A stretch of 64,000 bases of DNA from Coriolopsis trogii (Eukaryota > Basidiomycota > Agaricomycetes > Polyporales > Polyporaceae): assembly GCA_020543525.1 (NCBI GenBank), contig JAHYIO010000031.1, positions 372,001 to 436,000 of the forward strand. The letters are read 5' to 3'. This document shows positions 41,825-53,319 of this stretch, in pieces. How positions within the stretch are numbered: position 1 is the first letter of the stretch; the number at the start of each line of letters is the position of its first letter. The position numbers were made by a program, and so were the translations under genes. The notes under the pieces were generated by a model. The model saw only the letters and a list, made by a program, of their open reading frames with translations, made no database searches and was not told the DNA's origin.

Positions 41825-43470
41825 ATGAGCGACGCGAGCTACTTGGAGGCTGGCGGGAGGTTCACCAGCCAGGTTCATCCAACCGGTCACACTGATTTCG
41901 CACAAACGGGTGAGCCTACAACCTCCTACATTCTCCTCGCTCTACTCGTCAAGTTCGCGCTTCTCATTGCTGAAGAACAGCGGGCTCCCTCCTTCGAAGC
42001 GGAGATGGAGTATCCTACAATAGTTATCTCCAGGGCTCACCCTACGATTACCATTAAGTCTCAGGTCAACAAAGTTGTGTGTATTTGCCCGAGGCTCCAT
42101 GTTCTCAAGTTCCACCGGTTGGCCCGAACGTTCCGTCAGGAAGAGTCCACCAAATCGGAATCGTAACAGGTTGACAGTACGTGCCTCCCATTGCAATGGT
42201 GCTCAGAACATTTCCCTGATTGGAGATCTTGCAGACGCCTCCGAAAGCCTTGCTGTCGTGCTGTGTAGTGCCTGGATTGTCGTTCTTCTCGGAAACGCCC
42301 CACGCCAGATCGAACAGTCTCGAGCGGAGAACATAGCATCTGCGACCGGAGAACAGCTTTGCATCCGTCGGGACAACGTCCTTGCCTTCAATGGCGTGAA
42401 CGTGATGGATACCACCGCATACATCGAGGAGGTGGACGACGACAACGTAATTGTCACCGATGGCATGCCAGAGATCGATGGCGCAGAGACGACCCCCGTG
42501 GGGCCGAGAGATACAGTAACCAGCTACCCCAGCTACCCCCGCGTTCTTCCGCGCACCGATATGGACGACTCGGGGCTAGGTCGTCCCCGACTGTCTGTTC
42601 GTGGCGTACGGGCTCACCAAGCATCTCTGCACCGTTCCGTAACAGATCATTGTCATCTCCCAGTGCATCTCCACCTTTCGCTAGTTGCATACTTCTCGGT
42701 AGACAGGATTTGGGCAACCCGGGCTATTGTGGATTGCAGCGACCCGGCTCGCCGTCTTCTGATGGCACTTGAAGACTTGGAAGATGAGTCACAGCTTGGT
42801 TCGCTTGAGGACGACGATCCGGACAGAACCCTTTGCGAGCCTGTTGAGCCCGCCATGGTCTTGAAGGAGCCCGAGAAGGTCAACATCAAATATCCGGACG
42901 TCGCCCACATCCTGACTACAACTCCTGCTTTCAGCCGTACACTAGACGAGAAGGTCAAGCAGCGAATCTCCACCGTTGCGCTCGCGAACAAGGTCGCGCG
43001 TAACTTCAAGTTGGACTCGATGTGGGACGATTGCGCTAACACCGGGAGCGCGTCCATGGCACTCTTGTCCAAGGCCGTCGTGCAATCTTTCGTTGCAACA
43101 GCATAGCTCCAAATCTCTCCGGTAGAGCCCTATGTTTCTCAGGTCCAGCCGGAGGAACAGGTCGTGAACAAGTGCAAGTCTCAAGACGCTCTGAGCTGCT
43201 GTGGAACCTCTCGGGCTCTGAAGGCTACGGCATCTGCATTTGTTCCAGTCCCTCACCGAGTCCCCTCTCAAGGCGACGGCGGCCCTCTTCGTACCATCCA
43301 TGTCCATGTTCAGACCAGCCCGGAAGGCCGACCCGAGCAGTTCTCCCACAGTCAGCAAGCACGAAGCCCGTCGAGTCGGAGTCTCCCCTCAAAGCATCTG
43401 CCTGCCGCTTATCATGTCACAGAGAGTCTTCCAGCTCTCAGGCGGCAAGCCCTCTGGCCAATCCCCGTTT
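41825..43470 (+). pseudogene. PAM2-TM3: deleted and nonsense-bearing copy
   Basis: The short upstream frame starting at 41825 (MSDASYLEAGG) runs in frame, at about 41915-41930, into the end of exon 1 (YILLALLVKFALLIAEEQ). Promoter, start codon and nearly all hydrophobic segments of the intact genes are deleted. The Tyr codon of ESYQVD has become TAA (42164-42166). The exon 2 and exon 3 regions follow without the normal splice between them (42225-43105), ending at TAG 43103-43105 after AVVQSFVATA. Beyond it two recognisable PAM2-like relics remain in shifted frames (LKATASAFVP, LKATAALFVP), and the tail with the basic helix is lost. Confidence 0.8.
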
Positions 43471-43479
43471 GACGATGCG

Positions 43480-45298
43480 CAACGTTCGAGACGAGGTCCA
43501 CATGTTGAAGGAGACCCTCAAATTAGCACAATTTTCAGGCGAGTAGCTTTGACAGCGTGCGTTGCTCCTGGAGTTTGGCAACCTGCTACTCTTTGTGGAT
43601 GCAGGATATACTCCTGACCGTACCCCCGCCGACCTATCGGGAATGATCACAGTGCAAGGCCAGAAGACTGAACACAAGACTGGAACGCAGTAGAACGTAT
43701 GTACCGCCGTACTAATCGCCCACTACCAATGGAGTGGCAGAGAAGGCTAGCATGCGAAAGGCCGCGACCGGTGCGTCACACACGCGCCTCGTCTCCTCCT
43801 CGCGTCACGTCCGCGTCTGTCCGCGTCAGTCTCGTCACAAATTCTGCTATGTATCACAGCCCCTGCACCGCATGGACCCTTCAATCGCCACTGCTGTCAA
43901 TCTCAGGCGCCGCAGCTTGTGCCACTCCATATCATTTCGCTGTGCTCCGCACGTAGATCATTCCGTGAGCGTCGGATGGAAGATGCCGAGGGCTTGGAGA
44001 GGTGGGCCCTCTTCTCACCAGTCCTCTCCTTCGACTGATCCTCTCTGGGCGCAGGGTGACAGTTTCCCCATGACCGTGCGGTATCGTCCAATTTTCTCAC
44101 CGCTGGATCAGGTCAGAATTGATGCTCGCTGGATATCATCTCAGAGGTCGAGGCTATTCGAACCAGGCTACAGTACGGTGCGAAGTTCTCACGCAAGACG
44201 TTAAAGACCGGCTGACGACTAGACCAGGCTGTATGCAGGCGATCCGCGTCCACAGCGCTACCGCAACTGATGAACATTTGAACTCAGCGCTCAGTGCGCT
44301 CAGTGCGCTCCTTATCCAATCCGATATTCAATGAGGTCACTGCTTGTGGAGAGCGCAGTGGGCACGGGCTTTGGGCGGACTCCATGTACGCCAGTCATGC
44401 ATCTCAGAATCTGTTGACGATCTGAGACCGCCCAGCCAAGGGAAGCCGTTGTTTGTGCGGGGATGCCAGGGATAGGTTTTATGGAAGTGCGAAGCCGAGA
44501 CGCTTCGAATGTCCGTATATTGACGTGTCTGTCCGTCTCTCACTCAGCTATAGCATGCGAAGACAGGAGAAGACATAGCAGAATGGCTGATCTGGTTTGT
44601 ACCGCGACGATGCGACGCGGATGATTTACCTCTCATTTGTGCCTGGCACAGACCGTTGACTTGAAATCTGCCAGGCGGGAGCCCATATTCGTGCAGTATC
44701 ACACAGTCCGGGAGCGTATCACCAGCACGAAGCCGAAATCTCTTTGTCGCCGCCGCCGCTCTGACAGCAGAGGAGCATATAACATCTTCCCGCCCCGGAG
44801 TATGTGACGTGAGAGCGTCCCCTTAGGTAGGACACGGGTGAGCGGAGCAACTGTCATGGAACGACAGTTCGCGTGTCTGGGATGGTACTACTGCCCGACA
44901 CATTGGCGACGCGAGGACATAGTGAGTTGAATATCTCCCTTCTGCCGGTATTGGTATTGTCCTTACGTATAGTTTGCCCTATGCAGTACACTGCGTGGAT
45001 TGAGCGGATGGGCGCGCCTCGCACACTGGCCATGGGACAATGTAGGTTGCATCATGGTGCACGCATGACGTGTGTAGCCGGTAATTCAACGATGCGCGCT
45101 TGCGAATTTGTGTCCAAGGGTGCGTAACTGTAGGCCCTACTGTCTGTAGGTCACTATAATGCGGTCCGGCGACAGCGCTACCTACGACCCCAGGAATCCT
45201 ATAAAGGAGAGCGAGAAAGACGGTAATTCTACAGGTCGAACACTCCCAGTCCGCCTATCCTCACTCAGCTCTCCAACATCTCCAGCCCATCAAGCAAC
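43480..45298 (+). repeat. Duplicated block A upstream of hydrophobin A
   Basis: Diverged but collinear with 50240-52084. Both blocks share a stretch with GAGGTCCA(C/A)ATGTTGAAG, a CCGGTGCGTCAC...CTC block, the purine-rich C2-type blocks, and the segment before the hydrophobin TATA box. No intact gene is seen inside; short frames at 43734-44204 and 44119-44334 have no recognisable domains. Confidence 0.6.
45200..45206 (+). promoter_or_regulatory. TATA box of hydrophobin A
   Basis: TATAAAG about 100 bp before the ATG, followed by GAGAAAGACGGTAATTC, identical in hydrophobin B. Confidence 0.75.
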
Positions 45299-45732
45299 AT
45301 GATGTTCTCTCGCATCGCAGCTCTCGCCATCGTCTCCGCTCCCATTCTCGCGGCCGCCACTCCCCTCGTTGCTCGTGGAGGCGAACCCGCGCAGACCCTC
45401 TGCTGCACCAGCACCGAGGAGGTAACCTCATCCCACTTCGTCTGACAGACGTGAGCCGCCGCTGACCATACTGATAGGCCTCGGACCCCGATGCCACTGC
45501 TCTCCTCGCCCTCCTTGGTATCTCCCTCGACGACTTGGACGTTCTCCTCGGCGTGGGCTGCTCCCCGATCAACATCATCAACGTCGGAAACGGCGGCTGC
45601 TCTGCCACTACCGTCACCTGCACGGACAACAGCCACGTGAGTCTCTTCCCTCGCGCCATATGCTCCTACACATGCTTACGTCGAACACAGGGCGGACTCG
45701 TTGCCGTCGGGTGCGTTCCCATCACCCTCTAA
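45299..45732 (+). CDS. Hydrophobin A (class I-like, six cysteines)
   Basis: Exons 45299-45421, 45478-45636 and 45691-45732 (all phase 0, introns 56 and 54 bp) give 107 residues. Hydrophobins are secreted, self-assembling surface proteins that coat hyphae and spores. The first ~20 residues form a signal peptide ([20 protein letters not shown]). The mature part has LCC, a hydrophobic loop ([10 protein letters not shown]), [23 protein letters not shown], and a GGLVAVGCVPITL end, matching the class I end pattern. The usual eight-Cys pattern (C, CC, C, C, CC, C) is reduced to six. There is no Cys before the first CC, and the second CC is TC. The missing positions are C1 and C6, which pair with each other in hydrophobins. 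Two adjacent in-frame ATGs start the gene; the first is used here. Confidence 0.9.
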
Positions 45733-46385
45733 GCGGGCGACAAGCTCGTAGTATACACGGTAGTACACCCTCACTTGAGGTGCTGGAGGGTCCGATGTAT
45801 TGTGTTTTGTAAGATAGCGGTGATTAGTTGAAATGTCATGCATGCCATACGTGTTCGCCTGATCTGCACTCTTATACTGAGGCCGCCAATCACATAAGCT
45901 CCGGAAGCAAGGGTCCGAACTTAGAAATGCAGATCCGTGCTGGCCAAGCTATCGTGAGGATAATGCGAGGGTCCGATTTATTAGCACTTTGAATCCGAGG
46001 TGGTCGTTCGTTAACGTTTGCTGGTGCAATGAATCATGGGCTTACTCGCGTCACAGCATCACTGCCGGTCGTTCTTTATACTTAGGCGTCGCATACTATA
46101 TTCCCGCTCGTGAACGTAGTCAACGTCCACGCGACCGCTTCCGGTTTCAACGAACTGAGGTGAAGACTCTCAGTTTTGGCGTCCTCACTCGTACTTACCC
46201 CGAGTCTGCGCGCAATCCATACGATGGGAAGCGAGGAGGAAGAGGGATATTATAGTGTACAGGGCATAACGGTATACAAAGATGTAGATGATACAGGAGC
46301 TAGTAATGTGAGACTCGATGCGTTCTGAAGAAGGTATCAGTGACAGTCAATGGTGTCAGTACAGTATAGGTGGAGTATGTGAAGT
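45733..46385. other. Convergent intergenic region between hydrophobin A and PAM2-TM4
   Basis: Hydrophobin 3' region (the first ~80 bp matches hydrophobin B) and sequence without recognised features. Confidence 0.5.
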
Positions 46386-49158
46386 TCACTGTTGCGCCGC
46401 CTCCTCCGCCGCCGCCTCAGCCAATGCCAATGCCTCCTTTGCCCGCTTCCTCGCCCGTCGCACCGAGTGTGGAATACGACCCTTCCAACTGGACTTCGTC
46501 TGCGCTTGCGCCGTCATTGCCGTCGCAGATGATGCACCATCCTTTTCGTCGGGCAGATCGCACCGCACACCGAGAGGGACAAACTGAGGCGCAGCCGCGT
46601 TCAGATGGGGGCTGGGTGGAAGCGCACCCGCTGACTTCAGTATCGGGACAAACGGTGCGGCCGTCGGCTTGAGACCCGGAGTTGACATGGACACGGGCTT
46701 ATCGCTGTTGCCAGTGGGCGACACTGAGTCGGGAAGAGGACCAGTCGACGCGACCTTGGCTGCGGATGGGACAAAGGCGGCGGCAGACGCTCTGAGGGGA
46801 GACTCGGACTCGACGGACTCCGTGCCTAGTGACTCGTGGGGAGAACGCAGCTCGGCTGCCTCACTGGAAGGTTGTCGAGACATTGACGGGACGAAGGGCA
46901 CCGCCGTCGCCTTGAGACTCGGAGCCGACTCGGGGATTGACTTGCTGATCGACTCTGTCGCAGCCGCTGCCTGAAGCGCTACTGGAACAAACGTAGAGGC
47001 CGTTGCCTTGAGAGCCGTCTGAGGGGTCCCACAGCTGCTCGGGGCGTCTTGAGACTTGCACCTGTCCATGACCCTTTCCTTCGGCTCCGCCGGAGAAGTA
47101 CTGGACTCCGCTGCTGCGACGAGACCTTGCACAATGGCCTTGGACAAGAGCGCCATGGACGCACTCCCGGACTTGGCGTAGTCGTCCCACATCGAGTCCA
47201 GCTTGAAGTTACGCGCGACCTTGTCTGCGAGCGTGATGATGGCAATTCGCTGCTCCACCTTCTCATCGAGCGAACGGCTGGAAACAAGCGTCTGGGACGG
47301 GATATCGACGATGTCGGAAGCTTGCCCGTCGGTCTTCTCAGGCTCCTCCAACACGATAGCAGGATCGACGAGCTCGCAGAGAGTCTTGTCAGGGTCGTCG
47401 TCCTCAGGTGAAGCAAGCTGTGACCTATCATCGTCTGAGGCAGTCAGACACCGAGGAGCTGAAATAGTGCGGGTCGCCGACGCCCAAGTCCTGCTAACTG
47501 AGCAGTATGCATCTAGCGAGCGGTGGAGATGCACTGCGAGATGACGATGAGCGCGAGCGCTGATGTCGACCTGTTCTGGAAAGGTGCAGAGAGACTTGGT
47601 GAGTCCGTACGCCACGAATCGGCAGGCGAGCAAGACCTGAGCCCGAGTCGTCCACGGCAGTCCGCGGAAGAACGCGGGGGACGATGGTGTCTGAACGAGC
47701 GGAGCTGAAGGGCAGATGCGTTGTGAGTATTTGAAACCTAGGGAGGACACATATACTCACGTGGTGATGGTCCATAGGGGACCATGGCGTACTCGACGGA
47801 TACCTCAGGTACTATATCCCTGGGACTCTGAATCTCCGGCGCGCCATCTGTGGCAACTACGTAGTCGTCGTTCACCTCCTCGATGTATGCGGTCGTATCC
47901 ATCACGTTCACGCCGTTGAAGGGAAGCGCGTTGTCCCTAAGGATGGAAAGCTGTTGTTCGGTGCCGGAAGCAGTGTTCTCCGCTCGAGACTGTTCGAGCT
48001 GGCGTTGGGCATGACCGAGAAAAGTAAGAATCCAGGCACTACACACAACGATAGAAAGGCTATCGGAGACGTCTACGAGATCTTACATCAGGGAAAATGT
48101 TCTGAGCGCCGTTGCAATGGGAGGCACGTACTGTCAACCTGATACGATTCCGATCCGATGGACTCTTCCTGACGGTATGATCTAACCAACGGGTGGAACT
48201 TGACAATATGGAGCTTCGGGCGGATAGACACAGCAGTGACAACGTTGTTGACCTGAGGGTGAGTGGCGATCGCGTGGTAGGCATTGAAGATGACCATGGT
48301 AGATTCCCCCTTGTCCGCTTGGATGGAAGGAGCCCGCTGTTCTGCAGCAATGAAGAGCGCAAACTTGACGAGTAGGGCGAGGAGGATGTAGGAGACCGTC
48401 GTGATGGTGAGGCAGACGAGATTGAGGAGAGCCGGAAGATACGAGACAAGTCCGCTACCGACGCCCATCGCCGAGGAGATGAGTTGGCCAGATACACTGA
48501 TGGCGTGCCAGGTGTATGCGTAGACGCGGAGACACATTGGGGAGGTATAGAGGGTCATGTACTGCAGGGCCTTCGAGGAGATCGAGTAGGCGGTAGATAA
48601 GAGACTGGAGAGAGGCGCGGATAGGGCGTGTGCAGCTTGGCCGAAACGAAGGATTACGAGCGCGAGCTTAAGGACAACCAGACCGACGAGGTAGAGGGCA
48701 AAGATGACCACTTCGCCTGCTTGCCATATGATGCTGAGAATGGCGAGTGCGGCAAAGTAGACCTCCTGAAAGATGGCAACGGCATGCTTGAGAGGGCTGG
48801 CTCTATAGACGACTCGGGCGAGGCAGAAACCGGCGCGGAAGAGGGTGTAGACGGCGAGGACAATCCAATTGGTGCAGCGGAACAAGGCGGTGACCGCGTT
48901 TACGAAAGTCCGTGTGCTGAAGTCCTTGTTGGTGCTCTGAGCAGCGACCGTGAGGGAAAGGACGAGGACGGTGCAAGAGAGGACGAGGACGAGGAAGCCG
49001 AGTGCGCCAAAGAGGGCAAGGACGAGAAGTGCCGTGCTGGGATCGAGGACAAGAGGGCCGCCGGTGCCGAGTTGAACGTCGATGCCATATGATGGGTTGC
49101 CGGGTGTGTTGCCATGTATGACGGGGAGTAAGCCTGGGGAGAAGACTGTTGTGCCCAT
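46386..49158 (-). CDS. PAM2-TM4: intact membrane protein with five PAM2-like motifs
   Basis: Exons 48132-49158, 47761-48072 and 46386-47704 (minus strand) join in frame to 885 residues. Intron positions and phases are the same as in PAM2-TM1, and the introns are almost the same length (59 and 56 bp). It starts MGTTVFSPGLLPVIHGN. Hydrophobic segments lie at about 42-73, 133-173 and 226-271. The tail contains LKATASTFVP (678), LKATAVPFVP (710), LRASAAAFVP (750), LKPTAAPFVP (791) and LNAAAPQFVP (814), then the basic helix RIPHSVRRARKRAKEALAL near the C-terminus. All five repeats keep L, A, F and P of the PAM2 consensus while the sequence between them has diverged from PAM2-TM1. That pattern suggests selection on the motifs. 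The gene is inverted relative to its three relatives and lies between the two hydrophobin blocks. No lesions seen. Confidence 0.87.
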
Positions 49159-50239
49159 CGTGTGACGAGGTCGGTGTGTGGAGGTTGGTCGATGTTGGGT
49201 GAAGCTGCGTCGAAGTCGCTGGAGCTGGAGGCCGTGGGTGGGCGCGAGAGGAAAGAGAGTACGTGAAGAGATTGGAGTGCAGAATCGAACATATATGTGA
49301 CGAGCGAGAGGGCGGCGGGCAGGGTGCAAACCGAACCAAACCCGGGGCGGGCGCGATCGCGATTGTGCTGGTCAACACTTCACATGGCCAGCCAATTGCT
49401 TCCTTGTCCCTACTATTGGATGTAAGCCTCCAGGCATAACAGCGCAGTCCAGGTAGAAGCTGGCTCACCCTGTTTGGATGTATGGATGGGCCTGGCTGGT
49501 GGACCTCCCGCCAGGAAGCTCGCGTCGCCGATCTCAGCAAGTCGACGTTCAATCCACGCGCAGAGAGTGTGTTCATGTCCACGAACGTGAACGCGGAGCT
49601 TTGACATGTTGTATCCAGAAATCGCAGGGGAGGAGACGGGGGTCCGAGTCACTACAGTTGAACTGCTGTGCCAATGTGCAGCTACACACGTCTTTGTCAC
49701 TTATGGTTTTCCTCGCCGGAAGGGAGTAAACAGTAGTCGTGTGCATCGTCTAGAACAAATTGAAAACGCAGCATAACATAAGAGAAGATTGGAGGGTGAG
49801 TGCGTCGGACAAGAGTAGAGAGTCTCGCGGCCCTCGGCTATAAAATTCTACCCGCGCGGACCGGCGGACCCTCCGCACCGTACCACTTGGCGAGACAGAA
49901 GGAGCCGTCTTGCCACTCTTATCGTCCAACCTCCGCTTCTTGACTTTCTGTACACCTTGACCCACTCGAGCTCAATTCTAACTCTTTCCCTCTCTGTCTC
50001 ACCTCTCAACTCGGTCCAGTATGTCTCCCTCATGCTTCATGATGAGAAGCGCATCTTACATACTACCAAGCTCCACATAGAAGATGTTTCCGCTACTGAC
50101 GTACAGCTATGAAGGGAACGACGTTCTCCGAGGTCTGGTGGCATGATCAGTCACCCCTCTGATATTGATGCCGTACTCGCTGTACCATATAGAAAGCTTA
50201 ATCTCACAAGGCTGTGAGCCATCCTCCCATCGAGATACA
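49159..50239. other. Upstream region of PAM2-TM4
   Basis: 49290-49350 holds the promoter block shared by the PAM2-TM genes, and 49480-49900 matches, inverted, sequence upstream of PAM2-TM3 (41380-41880). No gene is seen from 49900 to 50240. Confidence 0.45.
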
Positions 50240-52084
50240 GAACCCTGAAGACGAGGTCCAAATGTTGAAGACCCTTGAGCAAGCACAGTCAGCGCAAACT
50301 CCAGGCGGGTGTTCTTGACGGCTTACATCTCCTCCTGGATCTTCATGGCCAGCTTACCTTCGAGCATGCGAGATACTGACAACCTAACCGTTACCGACTT
50401 ACCGCATTATACGGCAAGTACGAAGCACAGAACTGGAACACAGTTGAAGGCACGTAGCGTCGTATTTTCGAGTATAGTGCAGCGAGTTGAGGAGAGGCCT
50501 GACGGAGGAGGGCGAGCGATCAGATGCGCAAGCCCCAGCCGGTGCGTCACCTCGCCTGATCTCCTCCTCAGTCACCGCCACGTCCGCGCGAGTCCGCGTC
50601 AACCGCCTCGCCTCGCTACAGTTCGACTCCGCGTCAATGTCGTGCACAAGCTCTGCTGCCACAGCCTCTGCAGCGCGCGGACCCTTCAATCACCCCTGCT
50701 GTCAGTCTCAGGCGTTGCAGCTCGCACCACTGCCTGTCACTCCTGTGCCAGTGCTCCGCACCCAGATCACCTGGTCGGCCGCAGGTGGACAAAGGCGTTG
50801 GCGCGGGTATATGGGCCCCCTTCTCGCAAGCCCCCCTTCGGACGTCTCCATCAACTGAAGCTCTCCGGGCAATGTCCCCAAGATAATAGATGGTTTCCGT
50901 TTAATTATCTCACCGCCTTACTCGTTTCTCAACGCGGAGTTGCTGCTCGCTGAACATGTCCGCAGTTGGAGGCTATCCGAGCAAAGTCACAATTTGTTGT
51001 TGATGTTCTAGAAGACGTCACAGGTCTCCCGAGGACTAGACCAGGGCGTACAGTATGTAGGCGATCACCATCCGCAGCCCGCTATGGAATGGACAACGGA
51101 AGTTAACGAGCGATTCAGTACGTTTTCCGCAGAGCACGGCAGGCACGGGCTTTGGGCGGACTGCACGCATCTGTCTATGGGTCTAGTGACGCATCCCGTA
51201 TTCTTTCGACGATCCGAGAGCGTTCGAGCTTCAAAGAGCCGCTGTTTGCGCCGAAATAGCAGGTGTGAAATTGGTATTCCGAGATGCTTCGGATCTTTGT
51301 ATATTGACCTGTCTCCTGTCTCACCGTCTCTCACGTAGCAGCTATAGCACGCGAAGACAGGAGAGCATGGAAGACCTGATGTCGATGTCCGATTCGTTTC
51401 ATGCCGAGACGGAGCGGTACGAACTCACCTCTCATTTTGATTCGTCATTCAAGCTTTGAATCGAATATTGACTTTGGTCCTACCCAGTTGGCAGTCCATA
51501 ATCGCGCAGTATCACGCCGGGGACACCGACACGAACACGATATCGTGTCTCTTAGTCGCCGCTCTGACAACGAAGGATAGAGTTTGACGCCTTCCCGTCC
51601 CCGAGCATCTGACGTGACAGCATCTTCTCAGCCAGGACATGGGGTGAGCGGAGCAACCACGAAACTTCGCTGTCGGCCCTGGAATCTCAATTCTTCCCGA
51701 CACCTTGGAGACGCGAGGGTGGGGTGAGGCAAGCTTCTCCTCTTTGCCAGGTATTTGACATATCCTTACTCGTTTACCCTATGAAGTATGCGCGGATTGA
51801 GCGGTTGCGCGTGCCTTGGACACTGGATGTCGGACTACTAAACATATGACGTCTGTAGCTGGTAATTCGATGATGCCAGCTTGAGGGCTTTTGTGTTCAA
51901 GGGTGCGCAATCGCAGGCCTATCGGGCTGTAACGTCACTCAAACGGCGGTCTGGTGATAGCGCTGCTAACAACCTCAGGGAATGCTATAAAGGGCAGCGA
52001 GAAAGACGGTAATTCCACAGATCGAACACTCCCAGCCCTCTCTCCATTACCCAGCTCTTCAAGATTCCAAGTTCCTCGAGTAAC
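50240..52084 (+). repeat. Duplicated block B upstream of hydrophobin B
   Basis: Collinear, diverged copy of 43480-45298, in the same orientation. No intact gene seen inside. Confidence 0.6.
51986..51992 (+). promoter_or_regulatory. TATA box of hydrophobin B
   Basis: TATAAAG 93 bp before the ATG, in the same context as in hydrophobin A. Confidence 0.75.
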
Positions 52085-52528
52085 ATGATGTTCTCTCGCA
52101 TCGCAGCTCTGGCCATCGCCTCCGCTCCCCTCCTTGTGGCCGCCACCCCCTTCGTTGCTCGTGGTGGCGGCGGCAGCAGCCCCCCGCAGACTCCCCTCTG
52201 CTGCTCAAGCACTGAGGAGGTGAGCTCATTTGTCTCCTCTCCTCGATGTGAGCCTCCGCTTACTGTGATACTAGGCCTCCAGCTCCTCCGGCACTGCTCT
52301 CCTCGCCCTTCTTGGTATCGTTCTCTCAGACCTGAACGTTCTCCTCGGAGTGGACTGCTCCCCCATCAACGTCGTCAATGTCGGAAACGGTGGTTGCTCT
52401 GCTACCACCGTCACCTGCACGGACAACAGCTATGTGAGTTCTTCACTTGCGCTGGATGCTCCTGCACATGCTCACCTTGGACACAGGGCGGTCTCGTTGC
52501 TATCGGCTGTATTCCCATCACCCTCTAA
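52085..52528 (+). CDS. Hydrophobin B (class I-like, six cysteines)
   Basis: Exons 52085-52219, 52275-52433 and 52487-52528 (introns 55 and 53 bp) give 111 residues; exons 2 and 3 have the same lengths as in hydrophobin A. Signal peptide [20 protein letters not shown]. The mature N-terminus has a Gly-rich insertion ([10 protein letters not shown]), then [36 protein letters not shown] and [13 protein letters not shown]. As in hydrophobin A, the C1 and C6 positions of the eight-cysteine pattern are absent in a matched way, leaving three predicted disulfides. Exon sequence is much better conserved than the flanks, which suggests both copies are functional. The 3' untranslated region is cut about 80 bp after the stop by the Plavaka element. 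Confidence 0.9.
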   Translation: MMFSRIAALAIASAPLLVAATPFVARGGGGSSPPQTPLCCSSTEEVSSFVSSPRCEPPLTVILGLQLLRHCSPRPSWYRSLRPERSPRSGLLPHQRRQCRKRWLLCYHRHLHGQQLCEFFTCAGCSCTCSPWTQGGLVAIGCIPITL

Positions 52529-52612
52529 GCGGGCGACGAGCTCGTAGTATGTACCATAGTACACCCTCACCCGAGCTGCTGGAGGAGGGGCCGCATCAGC
52601 ATTCTGTCACGT

Positions 52613-52735
52613 TGTCCCCAAGGCACCCAAGTCGTTCAAGTCACTGACTTGGCCAAGACCAAACTGACTTGGCCCAAGGCAGGTGGGGTTCCTTGGGCCA
52701 AGGTCGATGGCTTGGGCCAAGTTACCCAAGTACAT
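52613..52735. repeat. Subterminal CTTGGGCCAAG palindromes of Plavaka element 2
   Basis: Within ~120 bp there are at least five variants of CTTGG(G/C)CCAAG or half-sites (CCCAAG, CTTGGCC), an arrangement typical of transposase-binding arrays near CACTA-like ends. The motif differs completely from that of Plavaka element 1. Confidence 0.65.
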
Positions 52736-53319
52736 ATCCACGTCCGTGTACAAGTGCGTATGCAAGACGCATAAGGTGTATTCACTCGATCGCTTGGCTG
52801 AAGCCTTGCAAGCGCCTTGGGTGGGTGCTTGTTGCATTACGCTCATTGGTCACGAATGTGCAGGTATATTGGACCGGGATTATACATCAACGACCCAATA
52901 CATACTAACAGACATTGTCCCAGGAGGTATAGTATCAGTGTGGAGCACCAATAGCGGAGACTCGGAAGCAATAGGCAGGATACTACCGGCAGGCGGAGCA
53001 GCATAGCAGAAATTGAACGAATGGAAGCGGGGATGGGCCAGGTAAGGACAGACTTTACAATACGTAGTCGGGGTGATGACAGGCTGAAAGGATATGGGCG
53101 AAAGGCGGGGAACAATACACGTAAGGACAGTGCGGCAAGGACATGACTTAAGTTGGTAACTCTCAAGGTGCGGTGTGCAAAGCAGTGGCCTGATTGGATA
53201 TTGACGTCGCACTGTAACAATGTACAGAACGACGTCACGGCAACATGATTGCACCTAGCAAATGTGTCAGCTACGCAACCATATGTCACAATACGAGATG
53301 CATACCCACCGCAGATGAC
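52736..53319. other. Stretch between transposon end and partner gene
   Basis: About 580 bp with no recognised feature; the partner gene ends at 53320. Confidence 0.5.
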
